From NCBI RefSeq assembly GCF_949987535.1, contig NC_080081.1, positions 40,030,428 through 40,094,427 on the forward strand: a stretch of DNA of 64,000 nt. Direction: 5' to 3'. The DNA comes from Balaenoptera acutorostrata. Its lineage: Eukaryota; Chordata; Mammalia; Artiodactyla; Balaenopteridae. The notes under the pieces are model-generated. The model was not told where the DNA came from, made no database searches, and saw nothing but the letters and a program-made list of their open reading frames with translations. Shown here piece by piece: positions 50,636 to 62,481 of the stretch (position 1 is its first letter; every line of letters begins with the position of its first letter). Made by a program: the position numbers and the translations under genes.

Positions 50636-51075
50636 ATACAAAATCTGATATGGAAAGAATGTCGGACATGTAATGGTGGAATTTCTGAAGATAAGCCTGG
50701 AAGAGAATAGAGGTGCCGGCTTTTGGAAGATCATGCTTGCTCTGCTAAGGAGTTTGAATTGATCCTGATGAAATTAGCAGCCATTGAAGTGGAGTGATTT
50801 GTTAAGACTATTTGGGGGAAGATAGCCATGGGAACAGATGTTTACTCACAGAGTGTTTCACCTCATAAGCATTACCCAGACTCTGGTCCTGTGTGAAGTG
50901 TCCCTGTTACCTTTCTTAACAGGTTTGTCAGTCCACTCTTTTATCCAGTCACCCCTTTCCACATGTATGCATTGAGCACCTGTTATGCTAGCCATAGCTC
51001 TTGGCTCTGGGAACACAGGGATAACCAGTACTGACTGTCTCTGTGCTCAGAGAAATTTAATCTGTTGAAGGTGCA
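50636..51075. mobile_element. Possible ancient repeat, unnamed
   Basis: A stretch like cattgagcacctgttatgct (50968 on) matches the opening of the same kind of old repeat as at 23600. The purine-rich text at 50640-50830 may belong to one too. Diverged. Confidence 0.35.
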
Positions 51076-51079
51076 TGAA

Positions 51080-51340
51080 TTAATTACCTACAAAGCACCC
51101 GAATCTTAGAGGTTTAAGAGGATAGCCATATTCTTTTTCACAATTCTGTGAGTTGACTGGGCAGTATTCTACTGGTTTATCCTGGGCTTCCTCTTGGGGC
51201 TGCATTCTGTGGAAGCCAGCTGGACTTGGTGGTTTATGATGACCTCACACACAAAGTCAGCCTAGATTCAAGAGATAGAAACATAGACTCCATCCTTTGA
51301 AAGGGGAAGCTGAAGAGAGGTATGGGATATGACCACAGGG
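51080..51340. mobile_element. Ancient repeat, relative of the one at 8100
   Basis: The passage caattctgtgagttgactgg, then gcagtattctactggttta, parallels the 8100-8465 element (gttgctgtgggtcaacacct, then gctgggtgattcttctg). Confidence 0.4.
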
Positions 51341-51358
51341 GGAGTTAAGTTTACATAA

Positions 51359-51408
51359 ATAGACAGATAGATAGATAGATAGATGATAGATAGATGATAG
51401 ATAGATAA
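51359..51408. repeat. (GATA)n microsatellite
   Basis: Runs of GATA units with two GATGATA interruptions. Confidence 0.93.
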
Positions 51409-52954
51409 TTACATATATCAAAAAATGCTTTGAAGGATATGGCCCTAGTTATGAGATAGAAGTGGGTCCAGCAGACCATTTTAGAAAGATGATTAGCCAA
51501 GGTTTTACTAAGAAGGTGGTATTTATCTGCAACCTGAAGGGCAAAATGAATCAGTAAGTACAGTAGCTCATCTGGGACAGTCATGAAAGAAAGGGTATTT
51601 GAGGAGCAGATATGAAGTCAGTTTGAGGAATAGTAAGCTAAGGGGCAAGTGGCTTGAAATGAAGTTGGATTTGAAGTTAGGAATCCTTCTGATTATTTGG
51701 TTTTATGGTTAATGGTAAGAAGTTTTAAACTTCAGATCTGGCACTTCTCACCCATTATCTGTTTCTTGTGTTGAACTTACAGTTTTTTTATCCCTTCATA
51801 TAATAAGATCCTACCTATTTTTTGCACGTAAAGGGTAGTCAGTAAAAGTGATCTGAGTGAAAGAGGTAGAGGAAAATATAATAACAAAAATTAGAAATAT
51901 TAAGATTTAAATCAGCCCTTGAAATATGCATACACTTTATAGAGAGATTTCAATTTATGAACTTTTAGACCTTAAAATAAGATGGGATTGATAAGATTAT
52001 TATTTCTTTTGTAAAGATAAGGAAAATGAAGCTCAAATGAATCAAAGTTCTTTCTCAAATTCACCCAGGAATTATTAGTGGATCTAATTATCCTTATCCA
52101 ATACATATATCTCCTTTCAGGCTTTTTTTTTTTTTTTCATAAAAGAAAAAAAAAAGCGACACTATATCAGTGAAAGAGGGAAAACATACTAGTATTTTCT
52201 TAAAATAATATATCTAAAATATAATTTAGGTCTATCATGGAAAAGAATCATCTTGTGTGTTTGGTAAAATACAGATACTTACTAAATCAAACAGATCCTA
52301 TGGGGACTCTGGAAATATGTATTTCTAACCTCCTCCTTCAAAACTCTGACATATGTACAGTATGTTTTGGAAAACAATGTCTCAGTGCTTCCTCACAGGG
52401 TAAAAACATGTATTCTGGAAACTTTTGGCAAATGAATTATTCCATTGCTTAAGAATTATGAGATATTGGAGAATAAGCATGCATCTATGAAGATAAATTA
52501 ACTGTAAGATTCAATGCAGTTCCAAATTGTAGATAATAAGCATTTTTGTGGAAGGAATTGAACTGGTTCTTAAAGTAACATTTTACAATGGGATTTTTAC
52601 CTTACCAATATTTCACTGAATTGCCTTGAGGATTTACTTCTATTTTATTAAAAGTTTTATTCTTCATTAAGTTAACTCCTACTTAGATATCTTGACATTC
52701 TTCATAAACATGTACTTCTATATTCTTCACATCTTTTTACAATACAGGGGGAAATTTGTCTAAAGTTTTAGCAGATAAAATTGCTAACCTCAGGAGATCA
52801 TTATTTTTTAAATGTGTTTTTATACAGTTTCACTTTTTATAAAAAGAATAAATCACCTGTGTTTTTTAAAAAGGTAATAAAATAAACTTCAAGAAAAAAT
52901 ATTTTGATCATAAAAAATAGATCATTCTTTTTATAAGTAGTCTGCTAATAAAGC
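51409..52954. other. No gene; AT-rich unique DNA
   Basis: Nothing recognised apart from a T-run/A-run pair at 52123-52155 and a faint MIR-like scrap near 52000-52080. Confidence 0.45.
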
Positions 52955-53250
52955 AGCCTTGTCCAATAGAAGTAAGTGAGCCAAATATGAAATTCTGAAT
53001 TTTCTAATAGCTATGTTTAAAAAAAGGTAAAAAGTGCATGCATACTAAAATAATACCTTATGCAATGTGACAGTTAACATGAAATGAAGTTTTACTAAAA
53101 CAATAGTCTGTTTAACGGAAAAATATTTTACTCGGCTTCAGTTTTTAAATTTAAATTTTAATTAGTTAAATTTAGCCCCTAGGCACATTTCCCGTGCTCA
53201 ATAGACACATGTGAGCAGTAGCTGGTGTATTGATAGAACAGAGAGAGGAT
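52955..53250. mobile_element. hAT-type MER element (ancient)
   Basis: The start agcagccttgtccaatagaa and the end gtgctcaatagacacatgtg, followed by gtattgatagaacagagag, match a common non-autonomous hAT element as I remember it. The middle is A/T-rich and diverged. Confidence 0.5.
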
Positions 53251-54204
53251 ATCAAAGCTGGCCATGGGCAAATTTGCAAAAAAGCTGCTGTTTTTCACCT
53301 ATGTATTAATTAAGCCTTTATATCACCTTTGGATGCCTAACACACAACACAGACCAGAAATCACTGGGAGGTTCTTAGACTTTATGAATGCTTTTATACC
53401 TTTGCCTTCTTTTTGTCAGTTTTTAAAAGCCACTTAGGCTCTACTTGATCCTTCACAGAGAGCTGAATGCACAGACCTCATTAGAAGGTCCTCAAAAGTG
53501 AGTGCACTATTGATGGGTGGAGGGAAGAGTTTTGGGGTCAGTTTGATTTTTCATTTCTTTAGGATGCATATTACTATAATGATGAATATTTCTTGGGATC
53601 CTCATTTATCTTAATTGTTTAATATGCCTGCATATTTGAACCTGTAGAATTCACTGGGATGATAATTGTTGCTGACTATTGAGAAAGTAACTTTTTCATT
53701 CTAGGTAAATTTTGCTTAAATATATAAACCTGCAATTGAGATAGAAGCTTTTGGATAAGTAAGAGATCATTCATAGTTGCTGGGAGAAAATGTGTTGGGA
53801 GAGAAATAATAAAGCTCATAATGAATACAGAGGAAAATTTCCTAAAATCACTTTGTCCTTTCCCTCTATGCTGTTTAATGAAATTCTTTATGAAACAAGA
53901 GAATGTAGTTGACATTTTAGAGTCAGCAAAATGCTTAATGATTTGCCACATGATGGAATACTTTCATCTAAGACTGTTTTATCTGTGATGGAGAAATGGT
54001 ATGTGAAACACTGAAGATCTTGAGTCTCCCAGTCAAGGAGGAGGTGTCGCTCTCATAGGAAAGCTGAGCACAAACTCGACAAGTAACAAAAGTATTGATT
54101 TCAAACATCCTAGCATAATATACTCTTAAGAATGTGCATTTTTAATTTTAGATTAAACAATATTTTATTTTTAGCAGTTCTCAAGTTTGTCCCTCATGTT
54201 GAGA
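53251..54204. other. No gene; unique DNA
   Basis: Nothing recognised. Confidence 0.5.
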
Positions 54205-55025
54205 TTTCATTTTTCTTCCCAGATTTGTTGAGATATAATTGACATATAACACTGTGTAAGTTTAAGGTATACAGTGTAGTGATTTTATATGTGTATATAT
54301 TGCATAATGATTACCCCAGTGAGGTTATTAACACATTTATCACTTGACATAGTTACAAATGTTTTTGGTGAGAACTTTTAAAATCTACTCTCAGCAACTT
54401 TCAAATATACAATACAGCATTGTTTACTATGGTCAGCATGCTGTACATTACATCCTCAGAATTTATTCATCTGCTAACTGGATGTCTGCACCCTTTGACT
54501 ACCTTCACCCATTTCCCCTACCCAGTCCCGCCCCTGAAAGCCACCAATTTGTCCTCTGTTTCTGTGAGTTTGTTTTTTTCAGATTCCACATATAAGTGAG
54601 ATTATATAGCATGTGTCTTTCTGTGATTTATTTCACTTAGCATAATGCCCTCAAGGTTTATCCATGTTGTCACAAATGGCAGGATTTCCTTCTTTTTTAT
54701 GACTGAATAATATTCATAGGTAAATAATATATATACCATATATAAAATTTGGTAATATAATACCAAGTTTTCTGTGCCATTCATCCATCAACAGACATTC
54801 AGGCTGTTTCCATGTCTTGGCTATCGTAAATAATGTTGCAATGACGCAATGAACACAAGGGTGTAGATACCTCTTTGGGATAGTGATTTCATTTCCTTCA
54901 GATATATACCTTGAAGTGGGATTCCTCAATCATATTCTAGTTCCATTTTTAATTTTTGGGGGAATCTTCACACTGTTTTTCATAGTAGCTGTACCAATTC
55001 ACCTTTTCACCAACAGTGTACAAGA
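54205..55025 (-). mobile_element. Old L1 3' fragment (5'-truncated)
   Basis: The 3' UTR text gttgagatataattgacata, ctctcagcaactttcaaata and catgctgtacattacatcct is typical of old mammalian L1s (L1MA/MB age class). ORF2 C-terminal relics follow (tttttatgactgaataatat, gtttccatgtcttggctatc), and it stops at about 55025. It is more diverged than copies A-C. Confidence 0.75.
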
Positions 55026-56687
55026 GATTTCTTATGTTTTGCATTCAATTTAAAAGTTGCTGGTAATTCTTTTCCTATGGACATATTGCAACTAATCAGT
55101 TAATTCAGCTATTAGAAGTTTAATTAAACCTAATAAAGACCTTGGAAATGTAAATCATTGTATTTCAGGTATTAGCTTTGTCAAGGATTTTTAAATTGTT
55201 CTTCTCAACAAAATAAAAAATGCTGTGTAGAAAGACGTGAAAAAAGCAAGTAACTGCCCTGTCATACAAAGAGTGTATCTCATTTGTAATAGAAAACAAA
55301 TGTAGGAAACATATTGGGAACCTAACACAAAAGAGTATAGTGTAGTCTTTCTTTTAAGTGAATTAAAACTTTTTTGAAAACTGATAAATAATAAAATATG
55401 TTAAAGTTGTAATTTTCATAATGTAAAAATCTTAATATCTCCGATTTTGGATAGCACCAATAAAAATAACTGTAATCAGCGTTTGTTCAGTTCTTCCTAC
55501 TAGCCAGTTACCCTGCTAAATATTTTATGTCCACTATCTCATTAAAAACTTACCTTGTTAGGAAATTTTATTTTTCCTCTCTTATATATTAAAGAAAAAG
55601 GAAAGAAAAAGAAATCCCTGAGACAAACACAGGAATTACAAGCCAAAATAACAATTATTGTAACAATGTAGTTACTATCTTTTATGTCATACATTTAATA
55701 ATTTATTAATTCTACACAGTAGAATTAAAAGAGGAGATTATCTTACAGGGTTGCCTACCTTTTATGTGTCACAATGGTATTCTCATAGTTAACATATTTC
55801 TATCAGTGCTATTGCACTCAATACATTTCAAAAGAAATGACTGATAATTGTTCTGACTTTCCACCCACCCCCATGGGCTTCTTGGTTTGAACTGGACTCT
55901 TAGAGATTTGATGCATACACCAGGAATACCACCTCCATTACAACCCACTGAGTCACAAAGATCTCTTAAGTAGTTAATTGGAATAACAGTGTTCTTTACA
56001 CCCTATCATACTATTTTGCATGGGTTTTGAAAAATGAATTAGTGTGTATTATAATCTTTCATCATTATTCAAATACATACATCATAGAAATTGATTTCTT
56101 CATGTATGGACAATTTTGAAATAAACAAAAATCTGATTTAGTGTGAAAGAAAGAATAAATAAATTATCTAAACATTACCTTTTCTTTTCCCACTTAAATT
56201 TTGTCTTTCCTTTCATTTCAAGTTGTAGTAGTATTGTGTTTTAAATATAATACTAGGATAAAACATATAGTTTAAAGCTTTTTCTAGTCCCCAAATCTAT
56301 AAGCTTTTATTTTGACTTTCTCATGCACATTTGCTTTTAGGACTTCAGGTCTGACATATCCATCAGAATATAAGTAAACAACAATGAAAAGTAAAGTGTT
56401 CCTTTAGCACTTCATTCTGTTTGTTGTTCTTTAAGTGAACTATTGTCATTTGAGAATGACATCCTAGGTGCTTAAATCTAAAAATTGCTCTGGCCTTGTA
56501 TTTAGATTCTATTGCTGGAAAGCAGCTTTTGGTGTAGTTGCCAACCAACTTAAGAGCTGAATTCAAGGCTCAACTATAAGAACTAATTTATCCAAAGGCA
56601 AGATGACAACTACTTCTCTATTCTTTTAGCTCTTATATTTTCCCATGTGATATGGGATAAGATATCAATATTTAATATGTTTTACAT
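55026..56687. other. No gene; unique DNA with a MIR scrap
   Basis: A reversed MIR fragment is likely at about 55475-55600 (ctaaatattttatgtccact, then atctcattaaaaactt). The rest is AT-rich with no recognised frame. Confidence 0.45.
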
Positions 56688-57003
56688 CTTTATTGGAGTA
56701 TAATTGCTTTACAATGTCTTGTTAGTTTCTGCTAGATAACAAAGTGAATCAGTTATATGTATACATATGTCCCCATATCCCCTCCCTCTTGCGCCTCCTT
56801 CCCAAATGCCCTTTCCCACCCATCTAGGTGGTCACAAAGCACTGAGCTGATCTCCCTGTGCTATTCAGCTGCTTCCCACTAGCTATCTATTTTATATTTG
56901 ATACTGTATATATGTCCATGCTACTCTCTCACTTCATCCCAGCTTACCCTTCCCCCTCACCATGTCCTCAAGTCCATTCTTTACATCTTCAGCATTTAAT
57001 TTT
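56688..57003 (-). mobile_element. L1 3' UTR fragment hosting L1 copy C
   Basis: This repeats the 3' end of copy C (compare 57008-57305) with about 10% difference, then breaks at agcatttaatttt (56991-57003), the left target-site duplication of copy C. The matching text may resume after 63990 (attctttgtc resembles the next L1 bases), so copy C probably inserted into this older L1. Confidence 0.75.
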
Positions 57004-58030
57004 TTAAAAACATCTTTATTGGAGTATAATTGCTTTAAAATGGTGTGTTACTTTCTGCTTTATAACAAAGTGAGTCAGTTATACATATACATATATCCCC
57101 ATATCTCCTCCCTCTTGCGTCTCCCTCCCACCCTCCCAATCCCGCCCCTCTAGGTGGTCACAAAGCACCAAGATGATCTCCCTGTGCTATGTGGCTGCTT
57201 CCCACTAGCTATCTATTTTACATTTGGTAGTGTATATATGTCCATGCCACTCTTGCACTTCATCCCAGCTTACCGTAACCCCTCCCTGTGTCCTCAAGTC
57301 TATTCTCTACATCAGCCTCTTTATTCCTGTCCTGTTTCTAGGTTCTTCAGAACCATTTTTTTTTTTTTTTTTTAGATTCCATATATATGTGATAGCATAT
57401 GGTATTTTTTTTTTCTGTTTCTGTTTACAGAAATTATCTGTTTCTGACCTACATCACTCGGCATTACAGACTCTAGGTCCATCCACCTCACTACAAATAC
57501 CTCCATTTCATTTCTTTTTATGGCTGAGTAATATTCCATTGTACATATGTGCTACATTTTCTTTATCCATTTTTCTGTCGATGGACACTTAGGTTGATTC
57601 CATGTCCTGGCTATTGTAAATAGAGCTGCAATGAACATTGTGGTACATGACTCCTTTTGAATTATGGTTTTCTCAGGATATATGCCCAGTAGTGGGATTG
57701 CTGGGTTGTATGGTAGCTCTATTTTTGGTTTTTAAGGAACCTCCATACTGTTCTCCATAGTGGCTGTATCAATTTATATTCCCACCAACAGTGCAAGAGG
57801 GTTCCCTTTTCTCCACACCCTCTCCAGCATTTATTGCTTGTAGATTTTTTGATGATGACCGTTCTCACCAGTGTGAGGTGACACCTCATTGTAGTTTTGA
57901 TTTGCATTTCTCTAATGATTAGTGTTGTTGAGCATCTTTTCATGTGTTTGTTGGCAATCTGTATATCTTCTTTGGAGAAATGTCTATTTAGGTCTTCTGC
58001 ACATTTTTGGATTGGGATGTTTGTTATTTT

Positions 58031-58083
58031 GATGCATGCGCTGCTTGAGATGCATGTGCTGCTTTGAGATGCATGTGCTGCTT
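58031..58083. repeat. Triplication of an 18-19-bp unit in ORF2
   Basis: The unit gatgcatgtgctgctt begins at 58031 (with one c for t), 58049 and 58068. Copy A has a single diverged equivalent (attgagctgcttgtaaacct at 71). The second period is 19, so the frame is lost. Confidence 0.88.
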
Positions 58084-59606
58084 GTAAATTTTGGAGATTA
58101 ATCCTTTGGCAGTAGCTTCATTTGCAAATATTTTCTCCCATTCCGAGGGTTGTCTTTTCATCTTGTTTATGGTTTTCTTTGCTATACAAAAGCTCTTAAG
58201 TTTCATTAGGTCCCATTTGTTTATTTTGATTTTATTTCCATTTCTCTAGGTGGTGGGTCAAAAGGGACCTTACTATGATTAATGTCGAAGAGTGTTCTGC
58301 CTATGTTTTCCTCTAAGAGTTTCATAGTTTCTGGCCTTCTATTTAGGTCTTTAATCCATTTTGAGTTTATTTTTGTGTATGGTGTTAGGGAGTGTTCTAA
58401 TTTCATTCTTTTACTTGTAGCTGTCCAGTTTTCCCAGCACCACTTATTGAAGAGGCTGTCTTTTCTCCATTGTATATTCTTGCCTCCTTTATCAAAAATA
58501 AGGTGACCATATGTGTGCGGGTTTATCTCTGGGTTTGTATCCTGTTCCATTGATCTATATTTCTGTTTTTGTGCCAGTACCATAATGCCTTGATTACTGT
58601 AGCTTTGTAGTACAGGCTGAAGTCAGGGAGCCTGATTCCTCCAGCTCCGTTTTTCCTTCTCAATATTTCTTTGGCTATTTGGGGTCTTTTGTGTTTCCAT
58701 ACAAATTGTGAAATTTTTTGTTCTAGTTCTGTGAAAAATGCCAGTGGTAGTTTGATAGGGATTGCACTGAATCTGTTGATTGCTTTGGGTAGTATAGTAT
58801 TTTCACAATGTTGATTCTTCCAATCCAAGAACATGGTATATCTCTCCATCTGTTTGTATCATCTTTAATTTCTTTCATTAGTGTCTTATAATTTTCTGCC
58901 GACAGGTCTTTTGTCTCCTTAGGTAGGTTTATTCCTAGCATTTTATTCTTTTCATTGCAATGGCAAATGGGAGTGTTTCCTTAATTTCTCTTTCAGATTT
59001 TTCATCATTAGTGTATAGGAATGCAAGAGATTTCTGTGCATTAATTTTGTATCCTGCTACTTTACCAAATTCATTCATTAGGTCTAGTAATTTTATGGTA
59101 ACATCTTTAGTATTCTCTATGTATAGTATCATGTCATCTGCAAACAGTGACAGTTTAACTTCTTCTTTTCTGATTTGGATTCCTTTTATTTCTTTTTCTT
59201 CTCTGATTTCTGTGGCTAAAACTTCCAAAACTATGTTGAATAACAGTGTGAGAGTGGACAACCTTGTCTTGTTCCTGATCTTAGAGGAAATGATTTCAGC
59301 TTTTCACCATTGAGAATGATGTTGGCTGTGGGTTTGTCATAGATGGCCTTTATTATGTTGAGGTAAGTTCCCTCTATGCCTACTTTCTGGAGGGTTTTTA
59401 TCATAAATGGGTGTTGAATTTTGTTGAAAGCTTTTTCTGTGTCTATTGAGATGACCATATGGTTTTTCTCCTTCAATCTGTTAATATGGTTTATCACGTT
59501 GATTGATTTGCATATATTGAAGAATCCTTGCATTCCTGGGATAAATCCCACTTGATCATGGTGTATGATCTTTCTAATGTGCTGTTGGATACTGTTTGCT
59601 ACTTTT

Positions 59607-59956
59607 TGTTGAGGATTTTTTTTTTTTTTAAGATTTCGTTTTGCCTTTATTCTTTTTTTTTTTAAATTTATTTATTTATGGCTGTGTTGGGTCTTCGTTT
59701 CTGTGCGAGGGCTTTCTCTAGTTGTGGCAAGCGGGGGCCACTCTTCATCGTGGTGCGCAGGCCTCTCACTATCGCGGCCTCTCTTGTTGCAGAGCACAGG
59801 CTCTAGACACGCAGGCTCAGCAATTGTGGCTCACGGGCCTAGTCGCTCTGTGGCATGTGGGATCTTCCCAGACCAGGGCTCGAACCCGTGTCCCCTGCAT
59901 TGGCAGGCAGACTCTCAACCACTGCGCCACCAGGGAAGCCCCTGTTGAGGATTTTT
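59607..59956 (-). mobile_element. CHR-type SINE with 23-bp 3' transduction, in L1 copy C
   Basis: The 14-bp duplication tgttgaggattttt (59607-59620 and 59943-59956) flanks the insertion. In transcript order: SINE body from 59942 to about 59664 with B box GGTTCGAGCCC (59886-59876), A-run (59663-59653), 23 bp of unrelated sequence (59652-59630), then a second A-run. The extra block between two A-runs is the signature of read-through past the SINE's own tail. Retained CpGs and the exact duplication indicate a young insertion, later than copy C. Confidence 0.9.
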
Positions 59957-61550
59957 GCATCTATGTTCATCAGTGATATTGGCGTGTAGTTTTCTTTCTC
60001 TGTGACATCTTTGTCTGGTTTTGATATCAGGGTGATGGTGGCCTTGTTGAATGAGTTTGGGAGTGTCCCCCCCCGCCCCCCGCTATATTTTGGAAGAGTT
60101 TGAGAAGGATGCTCTTCTCTAAATGTTTGATAGAAAAAATTTGCCTGTGAAGCCCTCTGGTCCTGGGCTTTTGTTTGGTGGAAGATTTTTAATCACAGTT
60201 TCAATTTCAGTGCTTGTGATTGGTCTGTTTATATTTTCTATTTCTTCCTGGTTCAGTCTCAGAAGGTTGTGCATTTCTAAGAATTTGTCCATTTCTTCCA
60301 GGTTGTCCATTTTATTGGCATAGAGTTGCTTGTAGTAATCTGTCATGATCCTTTCATTTCTGCAGTGTCAGCTTTTACTTCTCTTTTTTCATTTCTAATT
60401 CTATTGATTTGAAACTTCACCCTTTTTTTCTTCATGAGTCTGTCTAATGGCTTATCAATTTTGTATATATTCTCAAAGAGATCTTTGCTATTGTTTCCTT
60501 CAATTCTTTTTCATTTATTTCTGATCTGATCTTTATGATTTCTTTCCTTCTGTCAACTTTAGGGTGTTTTGTTCTTCTTTCTCTAATTGCTTTAGGTGTA
60601 AGGTTAGGTTGTTTATTTTAGATGTTTCTTGTTTTTTGAGGTAGGATTGTATTGCTATAAACTTCCCTCTTAGAACTGCTTTAGCTGCATCCCATAGATT
60701 TTGCATCAAGATATTTTCATTGTCATGTATTTCTAGGTGTTTTTTTTATTTCTCCTTTGATTTCTTCAGTGATCTCTTGGTTATTTAGTATTGCATTGTT
60801 TACCCTCCATGTGTTTGTATTTTTTACAGATTTTTTTTCCTATAATGATATCTAGTCTCGTAGCATTGTAGTCAGAAAAGATACTTGGTACGATTTCAAT
60901 TTTCTTAAATTTATGAAGGCTTGATATGTGACCCAAGATATGATCTGTCTTGGAGAATGTTCCATAAACATTGAGAAGAAAGTGTATTCTGTTGTTTTCA
61001 GATGGAATGCCCTATAAATATCAATTAAGTCCATCTCATTTAATGTATCATTTAAAGCTTGTGTTTCTTTATTTATTTTTATTTTGGATGATCTGTCCAT
61101 AGATGAAAGTGAGGAGTTAAAATCCCCTACTATTATTCTGTTACTGTCAATTTGCCTCATTTATTGAGGTGCTCCTATGTTGGGTGCATAAATATTTACA
61201 ATTGTTATATCATCTTCTTGCATTGATCCCTTGATCATTATGTACTGTCCTTCTTTGTCTCTTGTAATAGTCTTTATTTTAAAGTCTATTTTGTCTGATA
61301 TGAGAATTGCCAGTCCAGCTTTCTTTTGATTTCCATTTGCGTGGAATATCTTTTTTCATCCCCTCACTTTCAGTCTGTATGTGTCCCTATGTCTGAAGTG
61401 CTTCTCTTGTAGACAGCATATATATGGGTCTTGATTTTGTATACATTCAGCCAGTCAGTGTCTTTTGGTGGGAGCATTTAATCCATTTACATTTAAGGTA
61501 GTTATCTATATGTATGTTCTATTACCATTTTCTTACGTTTTTAGGGTTTG

Positions 61551-62481
61551 TTATTGTAGGTCTTTTCCTTCTCTTGTGTTTCTTGCCTCTGGAAGTTCCT
61601 TTCGCATTTGTTGTAAAGCTGGTTTTGTGGTGCTGATTTTTCTTAGCTTTTGCTTGTCTCTAAAGGTTTTATTTTCTCTGTTGAATCTGAATGAGATCCT
61701 TTCTGAGTAAAATAATCTTGGTTGTAGGTTTTTCCCTTTCATCACTTTAAATATGTCCTGCCACTCCCTTCTGGCTTGCAGAGTTTCTGCTGAAAGATCA
61801 GCTGTTAACCTTATGGGGATTCCCTTGTATGTTATTTGCTGTTTTTCCCTTGCTGCTTTTAATATTTTTTTCTTTGTATTTAATTTTTGTTAGTTTGATT
61901 AATATGTGTCTTGGCATATTTCTCCTTGGATTTATCCTGTATGGGACTCTCTGTGCTTCCTGGACTTGATTGACTATTTCCTTTCCCATATTAAGGAAGT
62001 TTTCAACTATAGTCTCTTCAAATATTTTCTCAGTCCCTTTCTTTTCTTCTTCTTCTTCTTGGACCCTTATAATTCTAATGTTGGTGTGTTTAATATTGTC
62101 CCAGAGGTCTCTGAGACTGTCCTCTATTCTTTTCATTCTTTTTTCTTTATTCTGTTTTGCAGTAGTTATTTCCACTATTTTATCTTCCAGGTCACTTATC
62201 CGTTCTTCTGCCTCAGTTATTCTGCTTTTGATTCCTTCTAGAGAATTTTAAATTTCATTTATGGTGTTGTTCATCATTGTTTGTTTGCTCTTTAATTCTT
62301 CTAGGTTCTTGTTAAACGTTTCTTGTAATTTCTCCATTCTATTTTCAAGATTTTGGATCATCTTTACTATCATTACTCTGAATTCTTTTTCAGGTAGACT
62401 GCCTATTTCCTCTTCATTTGTTTGGTCTTGTGGGTTTTTACCTTGCTCCTTCATCTGCTGTGTGTTTCTTTGTCTTCTCAT
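61551..62481 (-). pseudogene. L1 ORF1 of copy C, broken
   Basis: It starts at ATG 62481 (MRRQRNTQQM, close to copy A) and runs 77 codons to an in-frame TAA (62250-62248) where relatives have lysine. It resumes through the coiled coil and RRM (RPRRNMPRH-like region, 62175-61798), shifts frame at an A-run near 61868, and ends in a third frame. The normal stop is mutated, so the C-terminus reads 13 codons further to 61551. It has a single PNMGKEIVN-like segment (NMGKEIVNQ), showing the duplication in copy A is private to that copy or its lineage. Confidence 0.9.

Larger units (their letters stand above)
57372..61528 (-). pseudogene. L1 ORF2 of copy C, broken
   Basis: ATG at 61528 and final TAA at 57374-57372; without the SINE this is about 3.8 kb, the normal ORF2 length. 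The endonuclease keeps VGDFN (near 61120) but frameshifts before the final Asp-His pair. The reverse transcriptase keeps GTRQGCPLS (frame ending 59231) and SLFADDM (near 59140), in different frames with a deletion between them. The C-terminal cysteine motif [18 protein letters not shown] (near 57800) has tyrosine where the last cysteine of the CCHC pattern should be. A local 18-19-bp triplication at 58031-58083 and the SINE at 59616-59942 add further breaks. Confidence 0.9.

Noticed and set aside
57372..61528. ORF2 pieces as separate small genes
   Set aside because: The adjacent short frames align in order along one L1 ORF2; they are fragments of one decayed frame.
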